From positions 1 through 40,597 of the IMG/VR virus record IMGVR_UViG_3300028045_001047: a DNA stretch of 40,597 nucleotides, one strand, 5' to 3'. How positions within the stretch are numbered: position 1 is the first letter of the stretch; each line of letters begins with the position of its first letter. Shown here in pieces: positions 1-8,891 of this stretch. The stretch is from a virus. A program made the translations under genes and the position numbers. The notes under the pieces were generated by a model, which saw only the letters and a program-made list of their open reading frames with translations, had not been told where the DNA came from and did no database searches.

Positions 1-417
1 AATTTAGAGTTGATATTAACAGATAAAACATTTGACAGTAGAATAACTGAACACGTCGAATGGAGAGGCCCCGGTGTATTAACATTAGTCAACATTAATT
101 CTAATTGTGATTCTGGTAAGACATTTGCAACCTCTGGTGGTACCGTTGTAGTCGAGACACCGCCCACATTAAATATCACTAATTTACAGAACAATACTGA
201 AGTAAGAATTTATGAGGGTGGGACTGTAACAGAACTTGTTGGTGAAGAAAATATAACAACTGGTTTATTTTCTAATCAAATCAGAGTATCAAATGTCGAT
301 ATACAGGTCATATCAGAACTTTATGAGAATTTAAGATTCGAGGCTGTTGATATGACGAGTGGTGATGTAAGTATTCCAGTCAATCAACAATTGGATAGAA
401 CATTTAACAACCCATGA
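1..417 (+). CDS. Virion structural protein, C-terminal part (cut by window edge)
   Basis: The frame is open to the first base of the window, so the gene starts upstream and only about 138 codons are seen. I recognise no named domain. The last residues (VNQQLDRTFNNP) resemble the end of the frameshifted gene two places downstream (IAQRLDRVYSNPT), and the preceding strand-rich segment aligns loosely as well, so the two share a C-terminal module. The setting, upstream of T4-type head genes and late promoters, suggests a late virion or fibre protein. The exact role is unknown. Confidence 0.6.
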   Translation, partial: NLELILTDKTFDSRITEHVEWRGPGVLTLVNINSNCDSGKTFATSGGTVVVETPPTLNITNLQNNTEVRIYEGGTVTELVGEENITTGLFSNQIRVSNVDIQVISELYENLRFEAVDMTSGDVSIPVNQQLDRTFNNP

Positions 418-429
418 GGATGATATGAT

Positions 430-618
430 ATGTATGCAATTAAAATGATGAATTTTTATGTTCGTATTTCAGATGTATTTGAGGAAGATGAAAATAATTT
501 GATTCAAAGAGTTGAATATGTAGAAAAAGATAATGCAACAATGTATGAGAGTGTTAGCGAAGCCGCTCTTGCTGCAGAAGCTATGGCTATTTCTGGTTTT
601 GATGTGAGTAAAATATAA
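430..618 (+). CDS. Small protein of unknown function in the structural block
   Basis: A 62-residue, acidic protein starting 12 bases after the preceding stop, with a purine-rich AGGATGA upstream of the ATG. It has no signal peptide, membrane span or cysteine motif. The second half (SEAALAAEAMA) is alanine/glutamate-rich and probably helical. Close spacing implies co-transcription with the partial structural gene before it. I do not recognise the family. Confidence 0.55.
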   Translation: MYAIKMMNFYVRISDVFEEDENNLIQRVEYVEKDNATMYESVSEAALAAEAMAISGFDVSKI

Positions 619-631
619 TGCATAATGCATT

Positions 632-639
632 GATAAATA
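632..639 (+). promoter_or_regulatory. Probable T4-type late promoter (one mismatch)
   Basis: GATAAATA lies about 28 bases upstream of the next ATG, one base away from the T4 late consensus TATAAATA. Exact copies precede several other late genes in this window, which supports the call. Confidence 0.45.
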
Positions 640-666
640 CACAATTAGGGTATAAGGGTTAAAAAC

Positions 667-938
667 ATGTCATCAACATTCGTACAAGTACCACCTCAAA
701 GCACAGGCAAGAGAGTTGCGACTGTTGCTAGAAGTGAAATAGTCTATGATAATTTAACCGCACCTATTAGTGTCCGAGATGTTATCACTGGCGCGACATC
801 CGCGGGGATTCTGTTGACATTCGGGTCTTTAATATCAATTGGATTGCGGATGATTTCAAGGCTTTCACAATTCCATCAGCAGATACAAACGTCCCAATTG
901 CACAACGTCTAGACAGAGTTTACAGTAATCCAACATAA
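667..938 (+). CDS. Virion structural protein with an apparent -1 frameshift
   Basis: Frame 0 starts well (MSSTFVQVPPQSTGKRV, matching TRIPPESTGDRV at the start of the next gene) but stops at 910-912 after a tail unlike its neighbours. The -1 frame from the G-run at 804-807 reads on to a TAA at 936-938 and ends IAQRLDRVYSNPT, like the C-terminus of the first gene in the window. Joining the frames at GGG (805-807) gives a 90-residue protein with both family ends. This could be programmed -1 slippage, a real disabling mutation, or a one-base G-run error. The downstream late promoter and large structural gene suggest a virion role. Confidence 0.6.
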
Positions 939-946
939 TAGTTGAT

Positions 947-954
947 TATAAATA
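947..954 (+). promoter_or_regulatory. T4-type late promoter
   Basis: Exact TATAAATA about 40 bases before the ATG of the large structural gene. In T4 this element is read by RNA polymerase carrying gp55, and a gp55 homologue is present in this window. Confidence 0.75.
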
Positions 955-994
955 TATGAATAAATATTATAAAACAGAATTCGGAGTAAAGTAA

Positions 995-3553
995 ATGGCA
1001 GGTGAACGCAAATATACAAGAATACCACCTGAAAGCACTGGTGATCGTGTGTATATGATACACACCGCCGAAGTTAATTATGACGGTAAGGACGTCGCCC
1101 ACGTTTGGCAAGTGGGTGAATTTTATACTATCACGGGTAATGGCGGTGATACGTTTAATGTGCATTTGCATGGGGTATATGAAGCCACCACCACTACAGG
1201 AAGGTTATCTGTACACTATTCAAAAGCAGCCAAAGAAAGTGGAAGTATAGCTGCTGATGATCAAAGCATAGAATATAATAGTTCTCCTATTGCGACAGTT
1301 CTTGGAGACGCATATGATCTTTACACTCCTGCTCAACAAATCGTAGGTTTTGGCAATCCAGAGTATGGATTGAATGTTGATAGATATGGATCAGCATTAA
1401 CAACCTTTGCAGAAGGCGATCCAGAAGTAACAGTTTTTGGTAAGTTGCGGGTAACTAATCCTAGACTTTTGGCTAATTATGATTTCACGAATTCGAAATT
1501 AAAAGATCAATTTGTAAATTCAAACGAGGGCGCAGGAGTAACAGTAACATACGATGAAGATAATGGTTATGTAAGACTGTATAATCCTGACTCAGCGGCC
1601 TTTGCTCGTTCCACGCACACATCAAACTTATTTCACGCAATGACTCATGGCACCGGAATGTATTATGTATTTGGTGTTAGATTGGGTGATACCGGAAAAG
1701 ATTATGTAATTAGAAATTGGGGACCGTTTGACGCAACAGATGGATTCTTTTTTCAGCAAAACGGCACTACATTGAATGTTGTTCATAGATCGACATTTGC
1801 CGCAAAATATGAACATACCGCCGCTCAATCAACTTGGAATAGGGATACGCTAGACGGAACAGGAGGCGCGGCCAATCCTTCGGGCATGAACCTAGATGTA
1901 ACTAAGTCAAATATTTATTGGATAGATTTTCAAAATCTCGGTGCTGGTACAGTTAGGTACGGAGTTTTCTATAAAGGTCGGCGCATTGTATGTCATACCA
2001 TGAGTATGGAAAACGGAGCGGGACATGCCGGTTCTGGAAATACGAATGCACTAAGAAATCAACATAGACCTTTATGTTTCGCCCAAGCGCTAACGGGTGC
2101 TGGTACGCCGGGAAGTGCTTCTGAAATGTTTGCATTAGGCGGCGCTGTCTATTACGAAGGCACTGACGATCCTCTCGTTTACGCACAACAATATTCACGA
2201 TCTACAGTTACTAAAGTCTTTGGCGCACCACAAGATAAACCTTTCCATAGAACATATCAAAGCGATGGCGGATTGCCGGGAACTGTGGCGGCTAATAGTT
2301 ATTCTAGCGATACCGCTACACAATATCAGTTTTCAATTTCTCCAATACAATTTTATACAAATTCAGGAACTCCGGGTAAAGAAAACCATAGTGTTTATCA
2401 GCCTCTAAAATTTTACTTTGGTTGTTATGATGCTATCACTGGCGCGCCTAGATCTGTACAAATAAGACTTTTTTCTGGATGTAGCATACGTGGCCGAGAG
2501 TATGGTTTACCTTCTGTTAGTGCCTCTACGGTTGCACTCGATCACGCGGGAGATCATATTTCGCATGGACCAGAAATTGCTAGAATTACGGTAACTGGAG
2601 ATCAAGTGCTGGAGTTTACTTCCAGTGATAATTCTTATCAATATAATACAGTAAGAAATACATCAGATCAGGCGTTTGCTAGAAACTTACAACCACTTGC
2701 TGAGTTTAAAACAGATGACGACAAATATAGTACCGGCGCGAGCCGAGTAAAGGTTACTATAAAAGAACATCCTATATTTGGTACTAACACTCATTTCTTT
2801 GAAGATAAACAGCCTATAGTTATTTCGCAAAATAACGCAGGATTTGCTTTTACTGCTTTTGCGGGAACTAATGCTCTAAAAACTTCAGCGCCCGGCGGCT
2901 ATGCTTCAGTCGATTATTCTACCGACACTACAAATTGGTATTATCTGAGCATTATCGGCAATGCCGAAGCTTGGTTATATAATTCACTTGCAGATCTTGA
3001 CAACGATAGAACTGTACGGGTAGTAACTGTGTCTGGAGTAGGAACAACAGCGGTCGGAGATACTTTTACAGTTACTACCGCTGGTGCCGCAATCGGTGCA
3101 ACTGCTACGGTTATTAAAATAGTAGGTAATGATTTATATATTGTTGGTAGAAGTCTCGCTACTGCGGACGCAACTACAGCGGTGATTTCATCGCTCGACG
3201 TAGGACTAGTTTTGGGGTCTTTCGATACAACCACGGGTGGCGCAACTGTTGGCACAATTACTTCTATCGCATTAAATACGATAGATACTGACTTAAAAGA
3301 TTATTGGACATCCTTGATGGCCTTCGGAGCACAGACAACAGATTCCACAACCAATCTCGGATTAAGCGCCGTTGAAACTTTATCAGATCCAGATTTATCT
3401 TTATATGGTGCACCTCCACCAAGACAAGCTTGGATAGTTATGGCGAAAAACGTATCATCAACTACGCCAGACGAAGATGGCGATGCTCTAGCAAGCCCAT
3501 TAAATAATGCAATATTGAAAACGACTGTCGTTTGGCGAGAAAGAGCTTTGTAA
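995..3553 (+). CDS. Large virion structural protein (fibre/decoration type)
   Basis: An 852-residue protein without signal peptide. Residues 1-60 repeat the short module seen in the preceding gene (IPPESTGDRVYMIHTAEVNYDG against VPPQSTGKRV...SEIVYDN), which suggests a common virion-attachment domain. The rest is rich in Gly, Thr, Ser, Asn and aromatic residues with few charged helices, as in beta-structured phage fibre or adsorption proteins. It has its own late promoter and its stop overlaps the next start (TAATG). By general resemblance it belongs with the large structural proteins of aquatic T4-like phages. The receptor-binding or decoration role is inferred. Confidence 0.65.
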   Translation: MAGERKYTRIPPESTGDRVYMIHTAEVNYDGKDVAHVWQVGEFYTITGNGGDTFNVHLHGVYEATTTTGRLSVHYSKAAKESGSIAADDQSIEYNSSPIATVLGDAYDLYTPAQQIVGFGNPEYGLNVDRYGSALTTFAEGDPEVTVFGKLRVTNPRLLANYDFTNSKLKDQFVNSNEGAGVTVTYDEDNGYVRLYNPDSAAFARSTHTSNLFHAMTHGTGMYYVFGVRLGDTGKDYVIRNWGPFDATDGFFFQQNGTTLNVVHRSTFAAKYEHTAAQSTWNRDTLDGTGGAANPSGMNLDVTKSNIYWIDFQNLGAGTVRYGVFYKGRRIVCHTMSMENGAGHAGSGNTNALRNQHRPLCFAQALTGAGTPGSASEMFALGGAVYYEGTDDPLVYAQQYSRSTVTKVFGAPQDKPFHRTYQSDGGLPGTVAANSYSSDTATQYQFSISPIQFYTNSGTPGKENHSVYQPLKFYFGCYDAITGAPRSVQIRLFSGCSIRGREYGLPSVSASTVALDHAGDHISHGPEIARITVTGDQVLEFTSSDNSYQYNTVRNTSDQAFARNLQPLAEFKTDDDKYSTGASRVKVTIKEHPIFGTNTHFFEDKQPIVISQNNAGFAFTAFAGTNALKTSAPGGYASVDYSTDTTNWYYLSIIGNAEAWLYNSLADLDNDRTVRVVTVSGVGTTAVGDTFTVTTAGAAIGATATVIKIVGNDLYIVGRSLATADATTAVISSLDVGLVLGSFDTTTGGATVGTITSIALNTIDTDLKDYWTSLMAFGAQTTDSTTNLGLSAVETLSDPDLSLYGAPPPRQAWIVMAKNVSSTTPDEDGDALASPLNNAILKTTVVWRERAL

Positions 3554-4236
3554 TGCCATCATTAGTTTTCAATTATGGAAATTGGCAGTTTTGGGGTGCC
3601 TACGCTCCACCATTATATCTTGGTGAACAAAAAGTCACCTTTGATGGTCCTAATAAAATTATTATCGTAAACGAAGGTGTCACTGAATTAGATTTCCGTG
3701 TTGACGTTTATTCTGCATGGAAAGAATGGACATTAGATCCAAATCAAATTAATTTGAAATGGGAACAAGTATTGAGCGCGGTTGGTGGTGACCCACTTCC
3801 TGGTGATCGTGTTCTTGGTACCACATACTTCCTAGAAAACGGTTGGCGTATGCGTACATGGGAAGGTAACCATTCTCTTACAGTTACAGGTAATGTGTTT
3901 ACTAGTGAAGGTGAACCTATTTTTGTGAATACTTTAAATCCATGGACAATTACAATTAACCTGAACACATCTACACTAGTAGAAACAATACTACCTTCAC
4001 TGTCGCTTGGTTCTGGCGATATTGCTGGTATCGCTGATGCGGTCTGGGCTGAAGTGCTTTCTGGTACTGCGGCAGGTACAAGACTCGTTGAACTAGCCGA
4101 CGCCGTTGCTGCAGCAAATACATCATTGACAGCAACAGAAGTTTGGAGTTATATCATTGACACTGGTAAAAATCAAGCTGCTGGTGATAAACTTAAAAAG
4201 ATTGCGACAAAAACACAAGACTTGGCGTTATCTTAG
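3553..4236 (+). CDS. Virion structural protein
   Basis: A 227-residue protein. I chose the ATG that overlaps the preceding stop (TAATG) over a TTG 21 bases upstream. The N-terminal 130 residues are aromatic and beta-rich (FNYGNWQFWGAYAPP); the C-terminal third is alanine-rich and helical (ADAVWAEVLSG, ATEVWSYIIDTG). Translational coupling to the large structural gene suggests that the two products work together, perhaps as fibre and adaptor. I cannot name the T4 counterpart. Confidence 0.6.
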   Translation: MPSLVFNYGNWQFWGAYAPPLYLGEQKVTFDGPNKIIIVNEGVTELDFRVDVYSAWKEWTLDPNQINLKWEQVLSAVGGDPLPGDRVLGTTYFLENGWRMRTWEGNHSLTVTGNVFTSEGEPIFVNTLNPWTITINLNTSTLVETILPSLSLGSGDIAGIADAVWAEVLSGTAAGTRLVELADAVAAANTSLTATEVWSYIIDTGKNQAAGDKLKKIATKTQDLALS

Positions 4237-4240
4237 TTTT

Positions 4241-4248
4241 TATAAATA
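4241..4248 (+). promoter_or_regulatory. T4-type late promoter for the head cluster
   Basis: Exact TATAAATA just after the preceding stop and 31 bases before the gp67-like start codon. It would drive the prohead-core and protease genes. Confidence 0.8.
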
Positions 4249-4279
4249 GATTAATAGATATTTAAATAGGAGTATTACA

Positions 4280-4585
4280 ATGTCAACTAAAGAAGCACTT
4301 GAAGCACTTATCGGAGGACAGGCCTTTGAGTTTCGTTCAAAGATTGAAGATGAACTTGCTGCTCGTTCATTAGAGGCGATTCAAACAAAAAGATTTGAAG
4401 TAGGTGCTTCTATGTTCGAGGAAGAAGAAAACGTCGAAGAATCGCTTTCTCCTGATGCAAAACAACAGCGTTATTCTGATATTAAGAAAGCCGCATTATC
4501 AAGTAAAAAGAATCAAGCTTTGAAATCTGCGGAAAATAAAGCAGCTGCAAGAGCAAAGAAAGACATTGTAGATGAAGAGGACTAA
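4280..4585 (+). CDS. 67: Prohead core protein, gp67-like
   Basis: A 101-residue, highly charged protein at the T4 position of gene 67 (before 68, 21, 22, 23). The segment EDELAARSLEAIQTKRFEVG followed by an acidic stretch (EEEENVEE) has the same plan as T4 gp67 (helical AARxxxLI...K followed by acidic residues). In T4 this is an internal scaffold component that is needed for head shape and is degraded by the prohead protease. Unlike T4 gp67 the C-terminus is lysine/alanine-rich. A GGAG ribosome site precedes the ATG, and the next gene begins 2 bases after the stop. Confidence 0.65.
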   Translation: MSTKEALEALIGGQAFEFRSKIEDELAARSLEAIQTKRFEVGASMFEEEENVEESLSPDAKQQRYSDIKKAALSSKKNQALKSAENKAAARAKKDIVDEED

Positions 4586-4587
4586 AA

Positions 4588-5151
4588 ATGAACTATTTAA
4601 AACTCATGTCTATTCTATCTGAAGCTGATGCTGACGAATACGGTGTTTCAACTCAGAAGAAAAAGAAAGACGAGAAAGACGATTACACTCGTTCAAAGGC
4701 CGATCAAGCATTCAAAGATATGCACAAAGTTGATATAACAACCGAAAAAGATTTTGAATCACTTGGTCCAATCACAACAAAACATGTCGGCGACCATAAA
4801 GGCCAACCTTCAAATATCAATATTGGTGATGCTACACAACAATCGCCTTTGAAAAAGTTTGATATGGGCGGTATTGGTAAATCATCTTATCGTAAGATTG
4901 ATAAAACCGAAGGTCAGAAAGCCATGCCTAAAGTGGACGATGGTGCTACTAAAGTTTTGAGAATGAAAGAAGAATCTGAACAACTTGATGAACTGTCACC
5001 AAAGACATTGAACAGTTATGCTACAAAGGCACAACCAGATATTCGTAAACAATCTCTTGATCCAGAAAAGAGAAAGAAAAGAGCAAAGATGGTTGGTCTT
5101 GCAAGATACAAGGCAGCAACAACAATAAAGCCTAACGTGAATAAGGAGTGA
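4588..5151 (+). CDS. Prohead core-associated protein (gp68 position)
   Basis: A 187-residue lysine- and aspartate-rich protein of low complexity in the middle (KKKKDEKDDYTRSKADQ). It sits where T4 has gene 68, between 67 and 21. The N-terminus holds ILSEAD, which resembles the (L/I)xE cleavage rule of T4 prohead protease, so processing is possible. The C-terminal part is basic (EKRKKRAKMVGLARYK), which would suit DNA contact inside the head. Assignment rests on position and composition, not on clear homology. Confidence 0.5.
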   Translation: MNYLKLMSILSEADADEYGVSTQKKKKDEKDDYTRSKADQAFKDMHKVDITTEKDFESLGPITTKHVGDHKGQPSNINIGDATQQSPLKKFDMGGIGKSSYRKIDKTEGQKAMPKVDDGATKVLRMKEESEQLDELSPKTLNSYATKAQPDIRKQSLDPEKRKKRAKMVGLARYKAATTIKPNVNKE

Positions 5152-5156
5152 TATAA

Positions 5157-5525
5157 ATGGCTACTGATATTACAGTAAGACAAAGTTCTGGCAGCCGAGG
5201 TTCTGGCATTGTAGTTATTCGTTCAGATGTTACGGGTGGTTTACTTTTAAATACATCAGGAGCAGTCGAAGGCGCCAATTCTGTAGGAGAAACTGTAGTT
5301 AGTATGACTATTGCTCACATAGCATGGACTGGTGAATGGACAATAAAAAGAGGTGACGATACGGTATTTTCAACACCTACTGGTTCTTGGGGACAATATG
5401 ATTTTGCGGACGAACAATTAAAATTAGAAATTCCTGCACAAGAAACTGCAAATGTTGTGTTCGCCGCTGGCGCTGGTGCTAATTCAATTATAATCAAAAT
5501 GCACAAGAGATCGGGAGCATCATAA
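5157..5525 (+). CDS. Small beta-rich virion protein between gp68 and gp21 positions
   Basis: A 122-residue protein with an alternating hydrophobic/polar pattern (GIVVIRSDV, ANSIIIKMHK) typical of a beta sandwich and few helix formers. It has no signal peptide or cysteines. T4 has no gene here, so this is an addition to the head cluster, perhaps a decoration protein. It lies 5 bases after the preceding stop behind AAGGAG, and the protease gene follows at once. Function is inferred only from position. Confidence 0.5.
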   Translation: MATDITVRQSSGSRGSGIVVIRSDVTGGLLLNTSGAVEGANSVGETVVSMTIAHIAWTGEWTIKRGDDTVFSTPTGSWGQYDFADEQLKLEIPAQETANVVFAAGAGANSIIIKMHKRSGAS

Positions 5526-5526
5526 A

Positions 5527-6174
5527 ATGAAACTCATCACAGAAGTATATGATCAAGACATAGAATACCTTACCGAAGCAACAGAAGACGGTAAGAAAAA
5601 TTATTACATCGAAGGTGTATTCATGGAAGGCGATATTAAAAACAGAAATGGTCGTCTTTATCCTATGACTACTTTATCAAAAGAAATGAATCGTTACAAC
5701 GAACAATATGTAAATAAAAATCGCGCCTATGGTGAGTTGGGTCATCCAGATGGTCCTACCATTAATCTAGAACGTGTTAGCCATATGATTAAATCTCTTC
5801 GTCAAGAAGGTAATCAAGTCATTGGTAAAGCGAAGATTATGGAAACACCGATGGGATCTATTGTAAAGAATTTGATGAACGAAGGCGCTAAGCTTGGCGT
5901 TTCATCAAGGGGTATGGGTTCACTTGTACAGAAAAATGGTTTGAATGAAGTACAAGGCGATTTCATGCTTGCAACAGCGGCAGATATTGTCGCAGATCCA
6001 TCTGCGCCAAATGCATTTGTAGAGGGTATTATGGAAGGTGTTGAGTTCTATTATGATTCAGATCGAAAGACTTGGATTTCAGAACAGATTAAAAATGAAG
6101 TAAAGAAGATGAGTGTGAAAGAACTGGAAGAACAAAAGCTTTTTCTGTTCAAACGTTTCATCAATAATTTGTAA
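5527..6174 (+). CDS. 21: Prohead core protease gp21
   Basis: A 215-residue serine protease of the T4 gp21 family (MEROPS S80). GELGHP carries the catalytic His (H73) and LGVSSRGMGS carries the catalytic Ser (S126 or S127), in the family order. The opening EGVFMEGDIKNRNGRLYP is characteristic. It cleaves scaffold, core and capsid proteins after (L/I)xE in the prohead; its own N-terminus contains LTEAT (residues 15-19), a likely autocleavage site. It lies between core and scaffold genes as in T4. I see no missing catalytic residue. Confidence 0.93.
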   Translation: MKLITEVYDQDIEYLTEATEDGKKNYYIEGVFMEGDIKNRNGRLYPMTTLSKEMNRYNEQYVNKNRAYGELGHPDGPTINLERVSHMIKSLRQEGNQVIGKAKIMETPMGSIVKNLMNEGAKLGVSSRGMGSLVQKNGLNEVQGDFMLATAADIVADPSAPNAFVEGIMEGVEFYYDSDRKTWISEQIKNEVKKMSVKELEEQKLFLFKRFINNL

Positions 6175-6185
6175 AATTTAAATAT

Positions 6186-6193
6186 TATAAATA
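6186..6193 (+). promoter_or_regulatory. T4-type late promoter before the scaffold gene
   Basis: Exact TATAAATA about 43 bases upstream of the scaffold ATG. Confidence 0.8.
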
Positions 6194-6236
6194 AGTAATA
6201 AATTGTAAATTATTCTCAATAATCAAGGAGAAAAAC

Positions 6237-7334
6237 ATGTCCGATTACGAAAACCATGAAGATGAGAACATTGATGAACTTTCAGAAGTAAAGGCATCAA
6301 TGGGTGATCCATCTGAAGTTGCAGATCCAGTAACAAAAGGCAATAATAAGTCTAAAGTTGCTATGAGGGGTTCTGCAAAGGCTGCTAAATTAAAGGGTGT
6401 AGAAGATAAAGAAGATACTACTTCATTGAATCTTCCTGTAAAAGAAAGCAAGTTTGGTATGTTGAATGCCATGATTGCTGAAATGCAAAGAATGTCCCAC
6501 GAAGAAGTAGAAGAAATCTATACTGCTTTTGCCGAAGGCGCAGAAATGGACGACGAAGATTACGAAGCTTCTGATAAAGAACCAGTATATTCCTTCAACG
6601 CGGAACAAGAAGTTGCTTCTATCTTTAACGGTCAAGAGCTGACTGAAGAAGGTATGAGTAAAGCAGCTACTATCTTCGAAGCTGCTGTCGCGTCAAAGGT
6701 CAACGAAGAAGTTGAGTCATTTGTTGCAGCTGCTGCTCAAGAATTAGAAGAAGAGAAAATGTCAGTTGTTGGTACTCTTGAAGAGCAAGTAAGTTCATAT
6801 CTCGATTATGTTACTAACGAGTGGATTGAACAAAACGAGCTTGCTGTAGAACAAGGTATCAAGAATGATATTGTAGAAGATTTTATGGGTTCCATGAAGA
6901 ATTTATTTGTTGAGCATTACATTGAAGTGCCAGAAGAGAAGCAAGATGTTGTTGAGCAGTTAATGTCTCGTGTTGCTGACTTAGAAGAAAGTCTGGATGT
7001 TGTCATGGAAGAAAACTTCGAAATGAATGATCTTATTGCTGATACAGCAAAGAATGCGATTTTCGCCGATGTTGCAGAAGATATGGTCGGAACTGATGCG
7101 GAAAAACTGCGCGAATTTTCAGAATCAATTGAAGCAAATAATGCTGATGATTTTCAAGCAAAACTTGAAACTCTGAAAGAACATTATTTTGGTTCAGAAT
7201 CTGTCTCACCAACTGCTTCAGTTGTGTTGCGTGAAGATTTCGAACCTTATGTTGAAATTAATGAAGAATCTGTTAATGTTGCTCCCGAGATGCAATCTTA
7301 TATGGCTGCAATTTCCAGAAACGTCAAAAAGTAG
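6237..7334 (+). CDS. 22: Prohead scaffold protein gp22
   Basis: A 365-residue, very acidic, mostly helical protein between the prohead protease and the major capsid gene, the fixed place of T4 gene 22. Long glutamate-rich helical stretches from about residue 80 to 300 (EEVEEIYTAFAEGAEMDDED, VEQLMSRVADLEESLD) fit an internal scaffold that is digested by gp21 during maturation. Several LxE sites are present. Length is somewhat above the T4 protein (269 residues). Its own late promoter and an AAGGAG site allow high expression. Confidence 0.85.
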   Translation: MSDYENHEDENIDELSEVKASMGDPSEVADPVTKGNNKSKVAMRGSAKAAKLKGVEDKEDTTSLNLPVKESKFGMLNAMIAEMQRMSHEEVEEIYTAFAEGAEMDDEDYEASDKEPVYSFNAEQEVASIFNGQELTEEGMSKAATIFEAAVASKVNEEVESFVAAAAQELEEEKMSVVGTLEEQVSSYLDYVTNEWIEQNELAVEQGIKNDIVEDFMGSMKNLFVEHYIEVPEEKQDVVEQLMSRVADLEESLDVVMEENFEMNDLIADTAKNAIFADVAEDMVGTDAEKLREFSESIEANNADDFQAKLETLKEHYFGSESVSPTASVVLREDFEPYVEINEESVNVAPEMQSYMAAISRNVKK

Positions 7335-7339
7335 TATTT

Positions 7340-7347
7340 TATAAATA
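7340..7347 (+). promoter_or_regulatory. T4-type late promoter before the major capsid gene
   Basis: Exact TATAAATA about 49 bases upstream of the capsid ATG, giving the most abundant virion protein its own transcript. Confidence 0.82.
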
Positions 7348-7395
7348 ATATAACATTGAATAAAGACAAAAAAACCTCAACAAGGAGAACTAACA

Positions 7396-8802
7396 ATGTC
7401 AGTTAATACTTTAGTAGAAAAGTGGCAACCGATTCTGGAACATCCAGATCTGCCAAAAATAGAAGATACTCACAAAAGAGAAGTTGTTGCACAACTCTTG
7501 GAAAACCAAGAGTTAGATGCTCGCCAAAATATGTCTGGTGGTTATAACACACCTACTCTGCTTGGTGAAACACCAATTAACGCAATGGGTACAGCTGATG
7601 GTGCCGGTGGTACTACTGGTCAGGTAGATGTTTTTGATCCAGTTCTTATCTCACTGATTCGTCGTGCTGCTCCTCAAATGATCGCATATGATATTTGTGG
7701 TGTTCAACCAATGACTGGTCCTACTGGACTTATCTTCGCAATGCGTTCACAGTACGCTGCAAATACAGCTGGTACAGGTACTGCGGCTGCTAACGAAGAA
7801 CAAAAACGTGCAGAAGCATTCTTCAACGAAGCTGATACCAACTACTCTGCAACAGCCAACAACAATATTGGAGGACCTGGATCACTTGGTTCAACATTGT
7901 CTGACACAGATGCTGGCAATCAATCAGATCCAGCAAGAGGACAAGGTGGTACATATTCACTTCGTCAAGCAATGGGAACAGCTCTTGCTGAAAATCTCGG
8001 CGCAACAGATAACGGTTTCTCAGAAATGGCATTCTCAATCGAGAAGGTTTCTGTTGTTGCACAATCGCGTGCTCTGAAAGCTGAATACACAATGGAACTG
8101 GCACAAGATCTGAAAGCAGTTCATGGTCTTGATGCAGAACAAGAGTTGTCAAACATTTTGTCAACTGAAATTCTTGCTGAAATCAACCGTGAAGTTGTTC
8201 GTACAGTTAATGTTGTTGCTAAAGATGGTGCACAAGATAATGTTGCTTCACCTGGTACTTTTGACCTTGATGTTGACGCAAATGGTCGTTGGTCTGTTGA
8301 ACGCTTTAAAGGTTTGATGTTCCAACTGGAACGTGAAGCTAACGCGATTGCAAAAGCAACTCGTAGAGGTAAAGGTAACTTGATCATCTGTTCATCTGAT
8401 GTTGCTTCTGCTCTTCAGATGGCTGGTGTTCTTGATTACACTCCTGCTCTTACAAACAGCATGTCTGTAGATGACACAGGTAACACATTTGTTGGTGTTC
8501 TGAATGGTCGTTTCAAAGTCTACATTGATCCATATTTCCAATCATCTGCTGGTCTTCAGTACGTTAACGTTGGTTATAAGGGTTCAAATGCATTTGACGC
8601 TGGTCTCTTCTACTGCCCATACGTTCCATTGCAAATGGTTCGTGCAATCGGTGAAGAAACTTTCCAACCTAAGATTGGTTTCAAGACTCGCTACGGCATG
8701 GTCTCAAATCCATTCGCGGGTGGTGCAACTCGCCTGGAAGGTGCATTGACAGCGGCATCAAATCAATACTACCGTCTGTTCGGTGTGAAGAACCTGATGT
8801 AA
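7396..8802 (+). CDS. 23: Major capsid protein gp23
   Basis: A 468-residue HK97-fold major capsid protein of the T4 gp23 family. Typical stretches are VFDPVLISLIRRAAPQMIAY (about residues 77-96), the GVQPMTGPTGLIFAMRSQY that follows, and a C-terminal part with TRYGMVSNPFA. The N-terminal delta domain, removed by gp21 in T4, contains (L/I)xE sites such as LGE near residue 55. Codon choice is tuned (frequent GGT, GTT, CGT), as expected for a highly expressed gene. A strong AAGGAG site lies 9 bases upstream and a strong terminator follows. Confidence 0.96.
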   Translation: MSVNTLVEKWQPILEHPDLPKIEDTHKREVVAQLLENQELDARQNMSGGYNTPTLLGETPINAMGTADGAGGTTGQVDVFDPVLISLIRRAAPQMIAYDICGVQPMTGPTGLIFAMRSQYAANTAGTGTAAANEEQKRAEAFFNEADTNYSATANNNIGGPGSLGSTLSDTDAGNQSDPARGQGGTYSLRQAMGTALAENLGATDNGFSEMAFSIEKVSVVAQSRALKAEYTMELAQDLKAVHGLDAEQELSNILSTEILAEINREVVRTVNVVAKDGAQDNVASPGTFDLDVDANGRWSVERFKGLMFQLEREANAIAKATRRGKGNLIICSSDVASALQMAGVLDYTPALTNSMSVDDTGNTFVGVLNGRFKVYIDPYFQSSAGLQYVNVGYKGSNAFDAGLFYCPYVPLQMVRAIGEETFQPKIGFKTRYGMVSNPFAGGATRLEGALTAASNQYYRLFGVKNLM

Positions 8803-8833
8803 GAAAAAGATCTCCATTAAGGAGACATTTTAA

Positions 8834-8859
8834 GGGGCACTTCGGTGCCCCTTTTTTTT
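8834..8859 (+). terminator. Strong intrinsic terminator after the capsid gene
   Basis: GGGGCAC pairs with GTGCCCC around a TTCG tetraloop, followed by eight T. It ends capsid transcripts just before the next late promoter. Confidence 0.93.
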
Positions 8860-8862
8860 GTT

Positions 8863-8870
8863 TATAAATA
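8863..8870 (+). promoter_or_regulatory. T4-type late promoter for the tail-tube-like gene
   Basis: Exact TATAAATA 4 bases after the T-run of the capsid terminator. The leader to the next ATG would be only about 10 bases if initiation occurs at the usual T4 distance. Confidence 0.78.
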
Positions 8871-8891
8871 GTTAAAAAAGTGGATATAATT

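Noticed and set aside
7808-8387. Several overlapping frames on both strands within the capsid gene
   Set aside because: The gp23 frame covers the region with clear homology; the others are products of its codon bias.
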